Positions 31,131 through 43,029 of a DNA stretch of 64,000 nucleotides are shown in pieces (position 1 is the first letter of the stretch; each line of letters begins with the position of its first letter). This DNA comes from Petrosia ficiformis (taxonomy: Eukaryota > Porifera > Demospongiae > Haplosclerida > Petrosiidae): assembly GCA_947044365.1 (NCBI GenBank), contig OX345636.1, forward strand, positions 48,090,896 to 48,154,895, in the 5' to 3' direction. Below the pieces are notes generated by a model. It worked only from the letters and a program-made list of their open reading frames with translations, was not told the DNA's origin and did not search any database. Made by a program: the position numbers and the translations under genes.

Positions 31131-32236
31131 TGTACATTGTAACACATTGCACAATCCAACATGTATATGTACATGTATACAGCTTTTCATGAATACAACA
31201 AATTTAACATGTATACAACTATGCTACATACATGTATACACAGCTTTATATGTATATAAGAATACAAATGTAAAACTATACATGTATTCAGCTACATGTA
31301 TACAACTGTAACAATTACACAACTATACATGTATATGTACACAGATTTTTTATGTATACACTGTAACACTTATAAAACTACATATACATGTACAATGTAG
31401 TACGCATTTACAACTATAACAATCATAATGAAAGGGTGTTTTATGTATATTCGTTACTTGCACACCCTTTCAAGTTGTTATACAAACATTCCAAATGCAC
31501 TAAATATAGGTGAAATGATTATATTTGCGTATATGCTAAACAAATGAACTGAAAACAAACACTTTAGTTGGTTCTACAAACACTCCCAAATGACTAAATA
31601 TAAGCTGAATGACTATCAAAGTTCAGTTTCGAGTTATGATAACAATAAAAGTATACATTACACTGTATGCATGTATTGTGTATTGCACAGTTGTCATGAT
31701 TATTTCTAAATTTCGGTTTAACTTGCTATCATATAAACCCAGAATTCACTGATATTGCAGAATTAATTATAAGAATGGCTATATTACATCTTAAGCATAA
31801 TACTTATACAAACTACGTAATACAAAATAATTTCATGATCGAGTAATAACATAATTATTATACAACCTGATTATAAGCAATACGACATTACTTCAAGATT
31901 CCTTATATTAAGAAGCAATACAGATTGTCCTTTGAATGCCTTCGTATATAAAAGACTTTTATCAAATATACCCCAAGCACTGCTATTGTTCATAGAATTT
32001 TAATTTCAAAATCACAATAATTATTCTATAGGTATATGTAGGTATGCATAGCTAACTGTAACTATATATTACATTAGGCTACATGTGCACAGCCATATAT
32101 ATATAATTATATACACAGTAAACAAACAATTATGTTTGGTTATTAAATACAGCACATACATACATGGCTAGCTAGTATATATAATATAACTATAAATATA
32201 TATATATGTATAATAATAATATAATTATATAATTAG

Positions 32237-33433
32237 AGCTGAACTAACCATCCACAGTCTTTGTGTCTTGTTTCTGTTCTTTTTCAGTTTTGACACCCAT
32301 TAATGTTTTTTTATGGCGAGCATGGCCATCACCATGACTACTTTCTACATAGTTTAATAATGTATGTAAATAAAAATTATAATTTATATGTATATAAATA
32401 ATTCTTTTGTTATGCTTTAGCTGCTGAAATATATTCCTGAAGTTCTACAACAACAATTAAAAGTAAGAGAGTTCATAATAACTATATTGGCTCTTGTGTT
32501 TCAGACATGAGCAGGGTAAACTCTAGTTGGTCTCTTAGAAAGATTGGTGTTTGAGAGTGCAGGATAACTTTATGGTTTCATTTACAAGCTACAGAATTCA
32601 TTTTTCAGAAAATGGCTCTATTGGTTTTCTCAAACTTGGTGCACGCCATGTTTAGTGGGTGTGACATTTGTGGTTTTGTACTTATTGCGACTAATTGGAG
32701 ATTGTAGCTACATTTTCCTCACTTTCAGGCTGAAATACAAGTCATGAGAAGATATGAAGGTTGGTATTACACAAAATTACAGTCACATGTTATGATATTC
32801 TATTCAGAAACTGATTGGAGCTGCATCTGCCCACTCTAGTACCAACTTAAGCTATTTCATCCTATGGGTGAGGAAATGTAGTTTTCCAATCACGATTAGT
32901 ACAAAACCATGAAAGCCACACTCACCAAAATGGCATCCATCAAGTGCAATGCATTTGAGAGAACAAATAGCTAGAGCCGTTTTCTGAAAAGTGATTTTAG
33001 TTTTAAAGTTACAAGTGGCTGAACAAAGCTGATTTCTGTAGCTTGTAAGTGAATCCATAAAATTTACTTTTGTGGGTACTCTCAAACTCCAATCTTTCTC
33101 AGAAACCAACTACAATTTACCCTGCTCATGTCTGAAACACAAGAGTCAATATAGTTATTATGAACTCTCTTACTTTTAATGGTTGTTGTAGAACTTCAAG
33201 AATATATTTCTGCAGCTATAGCATAAATAAATAATCATTTATATAGATATAATATATAATTCTTATTTATAACATTAAGCCCGTGGAAAGCATCATAGCG
33301 ATGGCACGGCTGGCCATTAAAAACATTTAGGGCATGTAGGGATGTCAAATCTAAAAAAGCACATAAACAAGACACATAAGTATAACGAGACGTTATACTT
33401 TGTATGGTTGTTCTGTGGATGGTTAGTTCAGCT
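32237..33433. mobile_element. Foldback element FB2, complete
   Basis: Ends AGCTGAACTAACCATCCACAG and inverted CTGTGGATGGTTAGTTCAGCT. Arms of roughly 550-600 bp are inverted copies meeting near 32830: GAAATATATTCCTGAAGTTC pairs with GAACTTCAAGAATATATTTC, and GACATGAGCAGGGTAAA with TTTACCCTGCTCATGTC. It has no ORF beyond arm translations. Arms resemble the inverted arms flanking the Mutator-like relic at 43.0-49.4 kb. Confidence 0.75.
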
Positions 33434-33459
33434 ATAATTATATACTTGCTATTATATGT

Positions 33460-33964
33460 AAAGTCCTGTTCACGTTCAGTTGGGACTTTTCTCATTAAAT
33501 ATTCATAGGTGAAAATTACTTGTATACGTGGGTTTTACTCATGAATATAATTAAAAGCACGTGGTGGTAGTAAATGAAAACACAGACGCAGGTCCCTATC
33601 TTTCTCTCTGTGTTTAACTTGGACAAAGTTACCTCAAGGTAAGTAAAATGGGCGTATAATATCATAGATGATAATGTGCTTCGTGAGTGAATAAAAAATG
33701 CAAGAAAATGAAATAAGTAATGAATGACAGTAAACAAAAAAAATTCAAGAAAATGAAATAAGTGATGAATGACAGTTAACAGAATTATAATATAACTCAC
33801 AGTTATTACAGTACAGGACTACACGTGAAAAAGCGTGGTTACTATGGTAAGTTTTATTGTCAACGCGTGGGATGTGCATTACTATGGTAAGTTTTAATTG
33901 CGTAATTATTGAAATTAGATGAATATTTAATGAGAAAAGTCCCAACTCAACGCGAACGGACTTT
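33460..33964. mobile_element. MITE with AAAGTCC...GGGACTTT ends
   Basis: About 46-bp terminal inverted repeats: AAAGTCCTGTTCACGTTCAG, then GGGACTTTTCTCATTAAATA on the left and its complement on the right ending CGCGAACGGACTTT. The inside contains a tandem AAGAAAATGAAATAAGT.ATGA pair and two TTACTATGGTAAGTTTTA blocks. Copied at 60432-60938. Confidence 0.8.
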
Positions 33965-35032
33965 AATTATAAATACTAGCTATAAAATTGTTTGTTTACT
34001 ATGTATATATATTGATATGGCTATGCACATGTAATATTTACAATTAGCTGCGCATACATACATATACCTATTATTATTGTCCTTTTGAAATTGGAATCCT
34101 ATAAACCTTAGCAATGCTTGTGGTATTTTTGATAAAAGTCTTTCATATCCGAAGTCATTCAAAGGACAATTCGTATTGCTTCTTAATATAAAGAATCATG
34201 AAAAAATGTTGTATAACAAATTATTATGTTCTCATTCATTTAATATGCTTAAGTTGTAATATAGCTATATACAGTGCCATCCTTATAATTAATTGTACAA
34301 TATCAGTGAATTCTGGGCTTATATGATAGCAAGTTAAACCGAAATTAATATTGCAAGTAGAAATATAATTATGACAACTGTGCAATACACAACACATGCA
34401 TACAGTGTAATGTATACTTTTATTGTTATCATAACTCGAAACTGAACTTTGATAGTCAATCAGTTTATATTTAGTCTTTTGGGAATATTTGCAAACCAAC
34501 TAAAGTGTTTGTTTTCAGTTCATTGAGCATATATACATTATATAGTCATTGGGAATGTTTGTATAACAACTTGAAAGGGTGTGTGCAAGTGATGAATATA
34601 CATAAAACATCCTTTCATTATGATTGTTATAGTTGTAAATGTATATGTAGTTATATAAGTATTACAGTGGTATAAATGTACACATGTGCATGTACTGTAG
34701 TTATATAATTGTTACAGTGGTACAGTCGTATACTTGGAAAGCTGTATACATGTACATGTAATTTTACTTGTAGTTGTATAATTGTATACATAGAAAGTTG
34801 TGTATATGTACATGCATATTTGTGTAAATGTTACAGTTATATACATGTTTTACATTTGTATAGATGTATACATAAATAGCTGTGTATACATGTATGTACA
34901 TGTAGTTATATAAATGTTACATTTGCTGTATACATGAAAAGCTATGGTCTTATATACACACTTGTGTGTATATATGTTGTGGTTAATCATTCCCATCAAA
35001 TAGTCCCAGTTTGATGGGCACTCTTTTTTAAA

Positions 35033-35075
35033 GGAGGCAGCGTGGCTTAGTGGTTAATTGGAGCTTGAGCCTCCT
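35033..35075 (+). repeat. tRNA-derived SINE, truncated copy
   Basis: GGCAGCGTGGCTTAGTGGTT... to GCCTCCTGATCGAAAGG matches the head of the SINE at 62009. It stops at AAGG, where the sequence joins a copy of the arm repeat (ATGGCACTGTATATAGC). The A box is kept and the B box is lost. Confidence 0.7.
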
Positions 35076-35454
35076 GATCGAAAGGATGGCACTGTATATA
35101 GCTTTATTACAACTTAAGCATAGCACTTATACAAACTACGTAATACAAAATAATCTCATGATTGTGTGATAACATAGTTATACAACATGATTATAAGCAA
35201 TACAACATTACTTCATGATTTCTTGTATTAACAAGCAATATGGAGTGTCTTTTGAATGGCTTTGCATATAAAAGACTTTTATCAAATATACCCCAGACAT
35301 GGTAATGTTTATAGAATTTTAATTTCACAAACACAATAATTATTCTAGGTATATATGTAATTATGTATGCATAGCTAATTGTAACTATTACATTAGGCTA
35401 CATATGCAGAGGCATATAAATATATATACACTGTAAACAAACAATTATGTGATA
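35076..35454. repeat. Partial arm repeat copy
   Basis: Matches 25215-25600 and 31775-32150 in direct orientation with more divergence. The junction with the SINE shares AAGG. Confidence 0.7.
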
Positions 35455-35587
35455 GTTAAACCATAGATATGAGTGTTTATGTGGATTTAATTACCTGAGA
35501 GTTACAGCTCTCTAATAACCGAGGCGGAACCAAGGTTATTACTGTCAGTTGATTAAATCACATAAACACTCGTTTCTATGGTTTAAC
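35455..35587. repeat. Quasi-palindrome H4 with GC-richer core
   Basis: Arms GTTAAACCATAGATATGAGTG... and ...CACTCGTTTCTATGGTTTAAC, plus TTTATGTGGATTTAAT / GATTAAATCACATAAA. The core holds ACCGAGGCGGAACCAAGGTT. Same design as H1-H3. Confidence 0.8.
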
Positions 35588-35726
35588 TGGTTTAAAGAAT
35601 GCAATTATATTAATTACGTATGCACAAACAAGGCCTCCATTAGGCTTCATGTAAAAAGGAACATCTCCATGGACTGCAGCTCAAAGAAGGGATCAAAGAA
35701 CTTGTTAGGCATGGTATAATTTTTTT

Positions 35727-35921
35727 GTGTTCTCTGATCACGTTTACCTTATGAATCAAATTAAGGGAGAGTGTGATGAAGTTTTGCTGCAGGTAAGTCA
35801 GCTGTATAAGACTACCAGTACCTATGAAGGCCTGGAAGAAACACATGCTTCTGTTGAGCTGTTGTTGGAGCCGAGTCAGGTTAACTCGAATCATGACAAG
35901 GGCATTGTTGCAGTTACGTGA
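35727..35921 (+). CDS. Unrecognised coding-like fragment
   Basis: An open frame reading YLMNQIKGECDEVLLQ, then KTTSTYEGLEETHASVELLL. After LLQ (CTGCAG|GTAAGT, GT at 35803) there is a strong splice donor, so the coding part may stop there. A second stretch at 36050-36130 in another frame (NRLERKRNFKVNMEIHFEFK) also looks coding. No family was recognised; probably the remains of one gene or element. Confidence 0.25.
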   Translation: MFSDHVYLMNQIKGECDEVLLQVSQLYKTTSTYEGLEETHASVELLLEPSQVNSNHDKGIVAVT

Positions 35922-36454
35922 AAAAAGATTTTGAGGCTATATAGTAGATTTGGTGATCCAATGAAGAGCATTGAAATAGATACTACTATCAGGAAAGTTG
36001 GTTTTCCAGTGAGTACTAAGCCGAGTCTGTGAATGTTTGTGAAGCTTGAGTGAATAGACTTGAAAGAAAAAGAAATTTTAAAGTCAACATGGAGATTCAT
36101 TTTGAGTTCAAGTCACCTAATGCGAAAGAATGTATGTTTTTTGCTTTCAGCATCACTTCAAAATATAAATTTCAATATTACTTACAAAAAAGAGTCATCA
36201 TTGTGCATGTGATTAATCAAGTGGGTGGGGTAGGGGATTAAGTTGGAACTTATTAACCTCATATGAGGTGGTTATGTGCATATAAATACTTCATTAGCAA
36301 GTGAAACATCAAAGAGAATTATTCATATCATTCTTTAAGTTTGGTTATTAAATACAGCACATACATGCACAGCACTCAATTGTTGATTAGCTATATAGCT
36401 ATTATATATAATATAATTATATATATTTATTATAACAATGTAATTATATAATTG

Positions 36455-37950
36455 TAGCTAACCTAACCATCCACAGAGCAACCCCACATAGGTATAAGGT
36501 ATAACGTCTTTGTGTCTTGTTTTGTGTTTTGGCATCTTTACATGTCTGACTTTTAAACGCTTTTTTTACTGATGCAAGCAGGGCTAGGGGCGTAACTAGG
36601 ATTTTGGAAGTGACGAGGCAGTGATCGGCGCGCAAAGCGCCTAGAATTTTTAAAGTTGTATTCCAGCACTACACGATTACACGAAGAACAGCAACCTACA
36701 GTTAGCTGGCAGGATTCTATTTCCAGTTGCAGATCACTGTATGTAATCATAGTAGCGCAATCAGATATATGTAGTAATTCAATTCTAGGTCCCTAATTTT
36801 CATCAAAGAAGGTGTTTATTTTTCAGATCTATATATATAATATAATTATATATGTATAATTATATATAATCATTTTAAAAATAAAAATCAATAATTTTAT
36901 TTTACCAACTTTTCTTATTATTAAAATTTTGCTCTTCTTTGTTTTTTGGGGAAAAAAATAGCACTGTAGCTCTGCTAGACCACGATATAATTATAAATGC
37001 ACGAGTAATATTCACCACCCACTGCAATCAGGCTTCAAGGGGTGTGGTAAATTAATTTTAGAGTACTAGAGTGCCACTCAAAACGCTACAAGCAACAGAC
37101 ATCTAAGGAACCGTTAATTTGCAGGCCTTCGCCATTTGCCTCCTCTGCTTCAACGTAGTTACGCCACTGAGGGCCATCTCTATGATTGCTTTCCAAGGTA
37201 TGTAAAAAAGAATTATAAATTATATTTATAAATAATTATTTTGTTATGCTATAGCTGCTGAAATACTTTTCTAATGTTCTACAACGACCTTTGAAAGTAA
37301 GAGGAGTACATAATAACTATATAGACTCTTGTGTTTCAGACATGAGCAAGGTAAACTGTAGTTGGTCTCTGAGAAAGTGTGGAGTTTGACCGTTCTGGGG
37401 TAAATATTATCGTTTCACCTATAAACTACAGAATTCAGAATATGGCTCTATTGGTTTTCTCAAAATGCATTGTACTTGGTGCACTCCATGTTTGGTGGGT
37501 GTGGTATTCGTGGTTTTGTACTTAGTGCGACTGATTGGAAAAATGGAGATTTTAGCTACATTTTCCTCACTTTGAGGATGAAATTCAAATCATGAGAAGA
37601 TATAAAGGTTGGTATTACACAACATTACAGTCATAATGTTATCATATTCTATTTAGAAACTGATTGGAGACGCATTCACCAACTTAAGGTATTTCATCCT
37701 GAAGGTGATGAAATGTAGCACCTTCCAATTGCAATAAGTACAAAACTATGAAAGCCACACCCACCAATCATGGCTTGCACCAAGTAGAATGCATTTTGAA
37801 CAAATAAATAGAGCTGTTTTTTGAAAAGTGATTTTAGTTTTAGTTGCAAGGGGCTGAAAAAAGCTGAATTCTGTAGCTTGTAAGTGAAATAAAATTTACC
37901 TTTCAGGACTCCCAAACAACAATCTTTCTCAGAGACCAACTACAGTTTAA
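36455..37950. mobile_element. Foldback element FB3 with a nested hAT-type MITE
   Basis: Left end TAGCTAACCTAACCATCCACAG. The inner arms at about 37250-37600 and 37690-37940 are inverted copies of each other and resemble FB2 (GACTCTTGTGTTTCAGACATG; GTACAAAACTATGAAAGCC). The usual right end is replaced by GCTGCCAACCCACTGCTACC, as in FB1. The left arm is interrupted at 36587-37171 by another element. Confidence 0.6.
36587..37171. mobile_element. hAT-type MITE nested in FB3
   Basis: TAGGGGCGTAACTAGG on the left and CGTAGTTACGCCACTG on the right are inverted (consensus CAGTGGCGTAACTAYG, a common hAT end). AGGGC flanks both sides, consistent with a partial target duplication. The foldback sequence resumes after it with GGGCCATCTCTATGATTGC. 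Confidence 0.6.
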
Positions 37951-38067
37951 GCTGCCAACCCACTGCTACCACCAAATGTTTAGGCATTATGATTATACCT
38001 CTGGGTAGGTGTGGCTTCCAACAGATACAGATTTGGAACACAGTGATAAATTTACAAGACTAGAAAC

Positions 38068-38439
38068 TAGTGGTGGGCGACACCAATATTTTCACTTTGA
38101 TACAATACCAAGTAATTTGGGAATCAGTATCGATGCTATCGAGTACGATACTGATACTTGTAATGTGCATGTGCGTAATGCACACGGTTAGATAAACGTA
38201 AAATATTATATCAATTCAGTGAAAAATGTGGAAGCACTATGAAACATTATCTGCTAAATGAGTGTGGCCGACTAGTATCAGATTGAAGTTACGTCCATCC
38301 GTCCATCTGTTTTTCTATCTGTCAATCCATCCATCCATACATTCATCCATCCATCCATCCATTCATCCTTCCATCCATTATTTTTTAAAGAATATTGATA
38401 CCTGTTAGGAAGAGGTTGTATCAGTATTGCCCAGCACTA
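38068..38439. mobile_element. hAT-like MITE with TAGTGSTGGGC ends
   Basis: TAGTGGTGGGCGACACC and inverted GTATTGCCCAGCACTA; internal ATCGATGCTATCGAG and an ATCC microsatellite (about 38320-38392). No matching 8-bp duplication was found, so the family is a guess from the ends. Confidence 0.5.
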
Positions 38440-38873
38440 CTGACAAGAGTTTCATCTGACCCTTCCCCAAGTACAACCTTGAGTGATGTTACATATTATG
38501 ACATTTGACCCCTATGCATTTCAGAATGTGTTTCTAGCATTATGATGCACTTCAAATGTTTGTAATTGCCATCGGGATAACCCTGTGAAAATGGCTTAAA
38601 AAGCTGATAGTGTTTTGGCTGGCTTTTGCCCTAAATTAAAGAGCTTGGGAGTGGGGGTGTGGTTTGGTATTTTGAAGGCAGTGTCTTTTTGTTAATAGGT
38701 GCTGAAAGGGAGGAGAGTCCCGGTAAAAACGTTGGTATAATTAGTACTCCATGTCAAAAGGAGCCAAGTTTGGGCTTGAGGGAATGAACAGTAGCCAAAA
38801 TATATGCAGCAAAGACGGCAGTGGTGGAAATGAAAAGAATTTTGAAAAACAAGCTCAGTTTGCTAAGGGTTAA
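38440..38873. mobile_element. piggyBac-like MITE, degenerate copy
   Basis: Right end CTAAGGG followed by TTAA (38870-38873). The left end is decayed (ACCCTTCCCC near 38459). Internal phrases (AAAATGGCT.AAAA, GAGTCCCGGTAA, TACTCCATGTCA, GGAGCCAAGTTTGGG, AAAATATATGCAG) match the next copy in the same order. Confidence 0.55.
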
Positions 38874-38902
38874 TTAAGGAAAGTGCTAACTTCAACTGTG
38901 TA

Positions 38903-39508
38903 TTAACCCTTAGAGGACTGATGTCACATATATGTGACATTTCACCCCTACGTAGTTCGGAGTGTGATCCTAGCATAACGAAGCCCTCCAATTCCTTGTA
39001 ATTGGTGTCAGGCACAAGCCCATGAAAATGGCTAAAAACGTTGCTGCTTTTTCGGCCGCCCTTTGGCCTAAATAACAACTACGGGGAGAATTTTAAAGGG
39101 GGTGTCCCCTCGTTAATGGGGGTTCGAAGGGGGCTGTGCCCCGTCTCTGCCCACGCAAATTGTGGTTTCAGTGACCCCGCCCACAAGCTCTGGTGGGTAC
39201 CTGAGGCATTTCCCTTGCTGTCAAACCTGAAATCGTGAGTGTAGCTGGTACCAATATGCAGTGGGGTCATTTTGTTGGCCCCGGTTCCAGTGAAAAAAGG
39301 GAGAGCACTGCATTTGATTTAATCCTACAAAGCGCTTGGGGGACTTTCGAGTCCCGGTAAGCAAGTTGGTAGAATTAGTGCTCCATGTCAGAAAAGGAGC
39401 CAAGTTTGGGGGAGAGAAAGTGAATGGTGGCCAAAATATATGCAGTAGAGTCGCCAGTGTTGGAAATGGAAGAAATTTGAAAAACAACCTCAGTGCTGTA
39501 AGGGTTAA
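38903..39508. mobile_element. piggyBac-like MITE bounded by TTAA
   Basis: TTAA|CCCTTAGAGG at the left (38903-38906) and GTAAGGG|TTAA at the right (39505-39508). TTAA duplication and CCYT ends are the piggyBac signature. Just inside the left end is the palindrome ATGTCACATATATGTGACAT. It is about 598 bp between the TTAA sites, with no transposase. A GC-rich stretch near 39070-39200 produces overlapping chance frames on both strands. Confidence 0.7.
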
Positions 39509-39727
39509 CTGACATTGGAATAGTCCCAATTTCCAAAATATTTAATTAAATGGCCACTACTATTTTATGCAATAAGGGGCATCAAATTGTAAGAACGGCT
39601 ATAAACCTGCTTGCTGATGTGCACAGTAGAATAGTGTATATAGTTTTATATGTAGGAATGACATTGTTGTAACTACTGGTAAGCAAATTGTACTTCATAT
39701 TGTGGGTGTCATGTCTACTGTTTCCAG

Positions 39728-40355
39728 ACGTTCAGGCTGCAGTGAACCCTGACCACTGTGGCATGGTAATTAGTAGGCATTTAGTAAAGTAGAAAACTAA
39801 TGATGATGAAATTATTTTTTGTTACTAAACTATAATAATTAAAGACTATGTCCCATCTCTTCATCCATCTATCTATATGTATATGTTTCCCTACTGTGAT
39901 ACTCATAAATATGTTGTTTCTTTATGTATTTTATACTAAGTCACTTAATTCTTACAGGAAGAAACTTCGAAAGAGACTCATTCCAAATCAGTGGATAAAC
40001 ATGTATGTCTATGTGTCATAATTATGTGATATAACATACATTGTTTTACATGTATATTTATATAATATAATGATTACATTATAAATATATATATGCGCGC
40101 AGTATGTGACACAAAAATGAGGACGTTCCATTAGCAGTAAGTATTAAATGTATTTGGTAGGCAGACGCTTTATCATCCTGGGTATAAAAAATCCTCTTCA
40201 CTTTAGCTGTTATCTTTGATGGACGGCCTGATTCTCCTCCTACTTATGCAACCATTTTTGATAAACTTGCGAAAAGACTTATGAATTCCTACCCAACTGC
40301 AATACAACCCTTCTTGTTCCAGACTCTTTTGTATAGTTGGGTGTATAAAGAGTAA
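39728..40355 (+). CDS. Exon-like pieces of an unrecognised plus-strand gene
   Basis: 39728-39765 lies between TTTCCAG and GGTAATT; a similar but decayed copy is near 53945. 39958-40002 lies between CTTACAG and GTATGT and reads EETSKETHSKSVDKH. 40207-40355 follows CTTTAG and reads VIFDGRPDSPPTYATIFDKL up to a stop, with a clearly coding look. The phases do not join all three, so they may belong to different genes or to one decayed gene. No family recognised. The second piece joins in phase 0 to the ORF at 42775. Confidence 0.35.
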
Positions 40356-41033
40356 AGCATATACTGTAGTAGTTAAGAATATACTGTTTCTTGTAACAAT
40401 AACTCACAAAGAACTAACACTTCAAAAACTGCTAAATCATGTCATGTGAGCAGTCAGATCATTTTGATTGTGCGAGGTTTTACTCGTTCAGATTGGACAA
40501 GGCATTTAAACACTGTTTTAATTGTTTAAACAGATGCTCTGTAAAACTGCAATTCAATAAAAAACCCAAAAGTATACTTTTTAGTGTCACATGCTGTTTA
40601 TAATACATGAAGATTACTGATGGAAAAACTTGCTGTAATGAGCTAACAACCCTGTCACAGTCCATGACCTTGTCCAGTGATAACTAGAAACAATATTCAT
40701 GAATGTTGAAATAATCAAATAACCAGCAAAAGACAAAGCTACAGCAAAGGATTAAACTGTTTTAGTCACAAAACCTTGATTTTGAGAAAAACGCAATTAA
40801 AACAATTATTTAATTATTAAAGTAATGATTAAAAAACTTGTTTAGGGGTGACTAGTGAAACACAGAAATGTCTCCAAACTTCTCTGGAGGTATGAGTGAA
40901 TAGGTAAGAAGCTTTCTATGTAGTAAAAGAATGATCGCCCGTGTGAGCCGCCATAACTGTCCATTTTCACTCATATCTCAAAATAATTATTGTCCCATAA
41001 GCCTGGTTTTGCAAATATATATATATATATTAT

Positions 41034-41066
<33 letters not shown>

Positions 41067-42774
41067 TTACAATATATTTGTCATGTTTCAGAGGTCTACT
41101 TGCATATGTGCAGAAACAAACCTGCTACAAGGAATTTGGCAGGCTTATATCACCAATATAGACTGATGAAACAATGTTATGCCGGAGATCATAATAGAGA
41201 CTTTTTTATGATATGAAACATAGTATACTATGCATGAGCGGTCAAGTTTAATCCATGCATAGCAACATAATTAATATTTTAAAGATTCACAATAATAATG
41301 GTTGCAGTTCAACAGCTTGGATGATTCTTCATGAATTCCCTCCACTTTTGATATTCAATGAGCTCAGAATTCATTTTTTAGTGTATGCATTCTTCATTGA
41401 AATTCTCCAATCAGACATTAACTAAGTTCTGTTAGTTTTCAGTAAAATAAAATGTGGAAAACACTTTTGCACATAGGGTTGAAGCTTGTGACGTGTAACA
41501 TGGAGATTACTGGAACTAGCGAAGATGTCTGTGATAGTGTTCTCTCACACTGAGTAAATTAAAATTGTTTTTATAACATCTGAAAGTTCAATAGTCTCCA
41601 TGTTATTATAATTAAATTTTGTGTAATTGTACATGCACATGTAGTTCATATGATCCAAGAAATTTGATTTGTCTACACAGAGAAAACTTTAATAACAGTG
41701 TACATGTATGTATATGGAAGTCTGCCCCACATTGTATGCCTGACCTTCAAAACTAGTCTAGATATAACCATGCAGTTATAATTGCACCAATGGTTTCTAA
41801 ATTTTTATTAATATGATACTATAGTATTTCACTTTATTCTCACAATGACATTGTTAATCAAGATATAGTGGGTAAGATATATATTCATTTACTTTAAAAG
41901 GGTGGGGGAGGGGTGGTGTAGACGGAGTAGGGCTTTGTTGGAATATCAATCCCACCCCAGCAAGTTAGATTGATAGTACCATTCCATTTTTATTCACTCT
42001 TTATCTTTGAGTAAATTTTACTACAGTATCATTTGTCATAGTTTTGGTACTGGATATAGTACTATAGTCTTTATTTACTCGCCATCACGTCTTTAAAAGA
42101 ATAGATGAATTTCATCTCAGTACATAATCACTGTTCCACTGTGGGTGGACCCAAAATATTATTAATAAGAAATTGTAATAGAATTTCCCTAACTAATCAA
42201 TGATTTGAATATCAATAATTGTAATAAATAAATATTACTACTTACGATACGCATTTCCACAAACAAATTGTAAACAAACGATGATAACAAAAAAAATTAT
42301 TTAAAAACCAGATGCTTTTACTTTTTACTGTATCACGTTGTGTATGTGTTTGATGTAATGGGTACAAAATTCAGCTTCCAAAACTTTTGTATACCTTCTA
42401 TTACATGTAGCTCTGCCTGATTAATTTGTCTCTTTCATTGATTCACATACTTGTTCTATAGGATTCAGGTCAGGGTTTCTGTTATGAAGCCCCACCAGTT
42501 GATCATCTGTTCAATAAAATAAATGTTGTGCAAATGTAGATTTATGCTTAGGATTGTTATCTGGTAGAATTGGTGTTCATCAGACTTGTGTTTGTGAGTG
42601 TAGTTGAAACGTTATCTGTAGGAAAGAGGTATTCATTACAACTTATATATCAGAATGCATATTTATTTTGCAATACTATTTCTTGCAATTACGAGATAAA
42701 GAAATTTGTTTTGCAAACTTTATTATATATACCTCATAACAGTTGTATAATGTACTTACTTTTATCATATGTAG
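40356..42774. other. Long AT-rich stretch without recognised features
   Basis: Contains TA microsatellites at about 41012-41064. Short frames at 40480, 40931 and 42570 have no motifs. Compatible with an intron between the pieces at 39958 and 42775. Confidence 0.45.
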
Positions 42775-42984
42775 GAAGTACCTGTTCTTGAAGAATCCAG
42801 GACAGAAGAAGATGACTTGGACTTTTTGTTACAAGTGAAGGAGGTAAAGGAGGATTCACTGTACCATCCCACTCCTGAAAGATCTTTGAAAAAACTAAAC
42901 CCCATAGTATTATGTACAGGAAACAAGATATATACACTGTATATATCTTGTTTCCTGTACGTAATACGTTTTTCGGTGTATTAA
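42775..42984 (+). CDS. Exon-like acidic ORF ending in a palindrome
   Basis: After the acceptor TATCATATGTAG, 69 codons read EVPVLEESRTEEDDLDFLLQ and onward, up to TAA at 42982. An optional donor GTAAAG follows VKE (about 42844). The first 40 residues look like real acidic protein. The last 20 codons are made of the 61-bp palindrome at 42907-42967, so the original end may have been replaced. Unrecognised family. Confidence 0.35.
   Translation, partial: EVPVLEESRTEEDDLDFLLQVKEVKEDSLYHPTPERSLKKLNPIVLCTGNKIYTLYISCFLYVIRFSVY
42907..42967. repeat. Near-perfect 61-bp palindrome
   Basis: GTATTAT-GTACAGGAAACAAG... pairs with ...CTTGTTTCCTGTAC-GTAATAC. The inner 47 bp (42914-42960) are perfect around a single central base, and the outer six pairs follow one mismatch. 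Confidence 0.9.
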
Positions 42985-43029
42985 ACAGAAAAAAGTATCC
43001 CTATGATTGCTTGAACACTGATACACAGA

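Larger units (their letters stand above)
31140..34980. repeat. Large inverted repeat (about 3.8 kb) built around FB2
   Basis: The left arm (31140-32235, including AATGAAAGGGTGTTTTATG near 31428) is repeated inverted in the right arm (33965-34980, including TAAAACATCCTTTCATTATG near 34604). The middle holds the foldback element 32237-33433 and the MITE 33460-33964. The outermost parts are TACATGTATAC-rich. A nearly identical copy without the outermost left part lies at 58430-61960. All short ORFs in it are repeat translations. Confidence 0.75.

Noticed and set aside
32852..33109. 85-codon minus ORF, also present at 59819-60076, 27331 and 37694
   Set aside because: It recurs because it lies in the arms of foldback elements. 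The frame is not kept in all copies and no start context or motif supports a protein.
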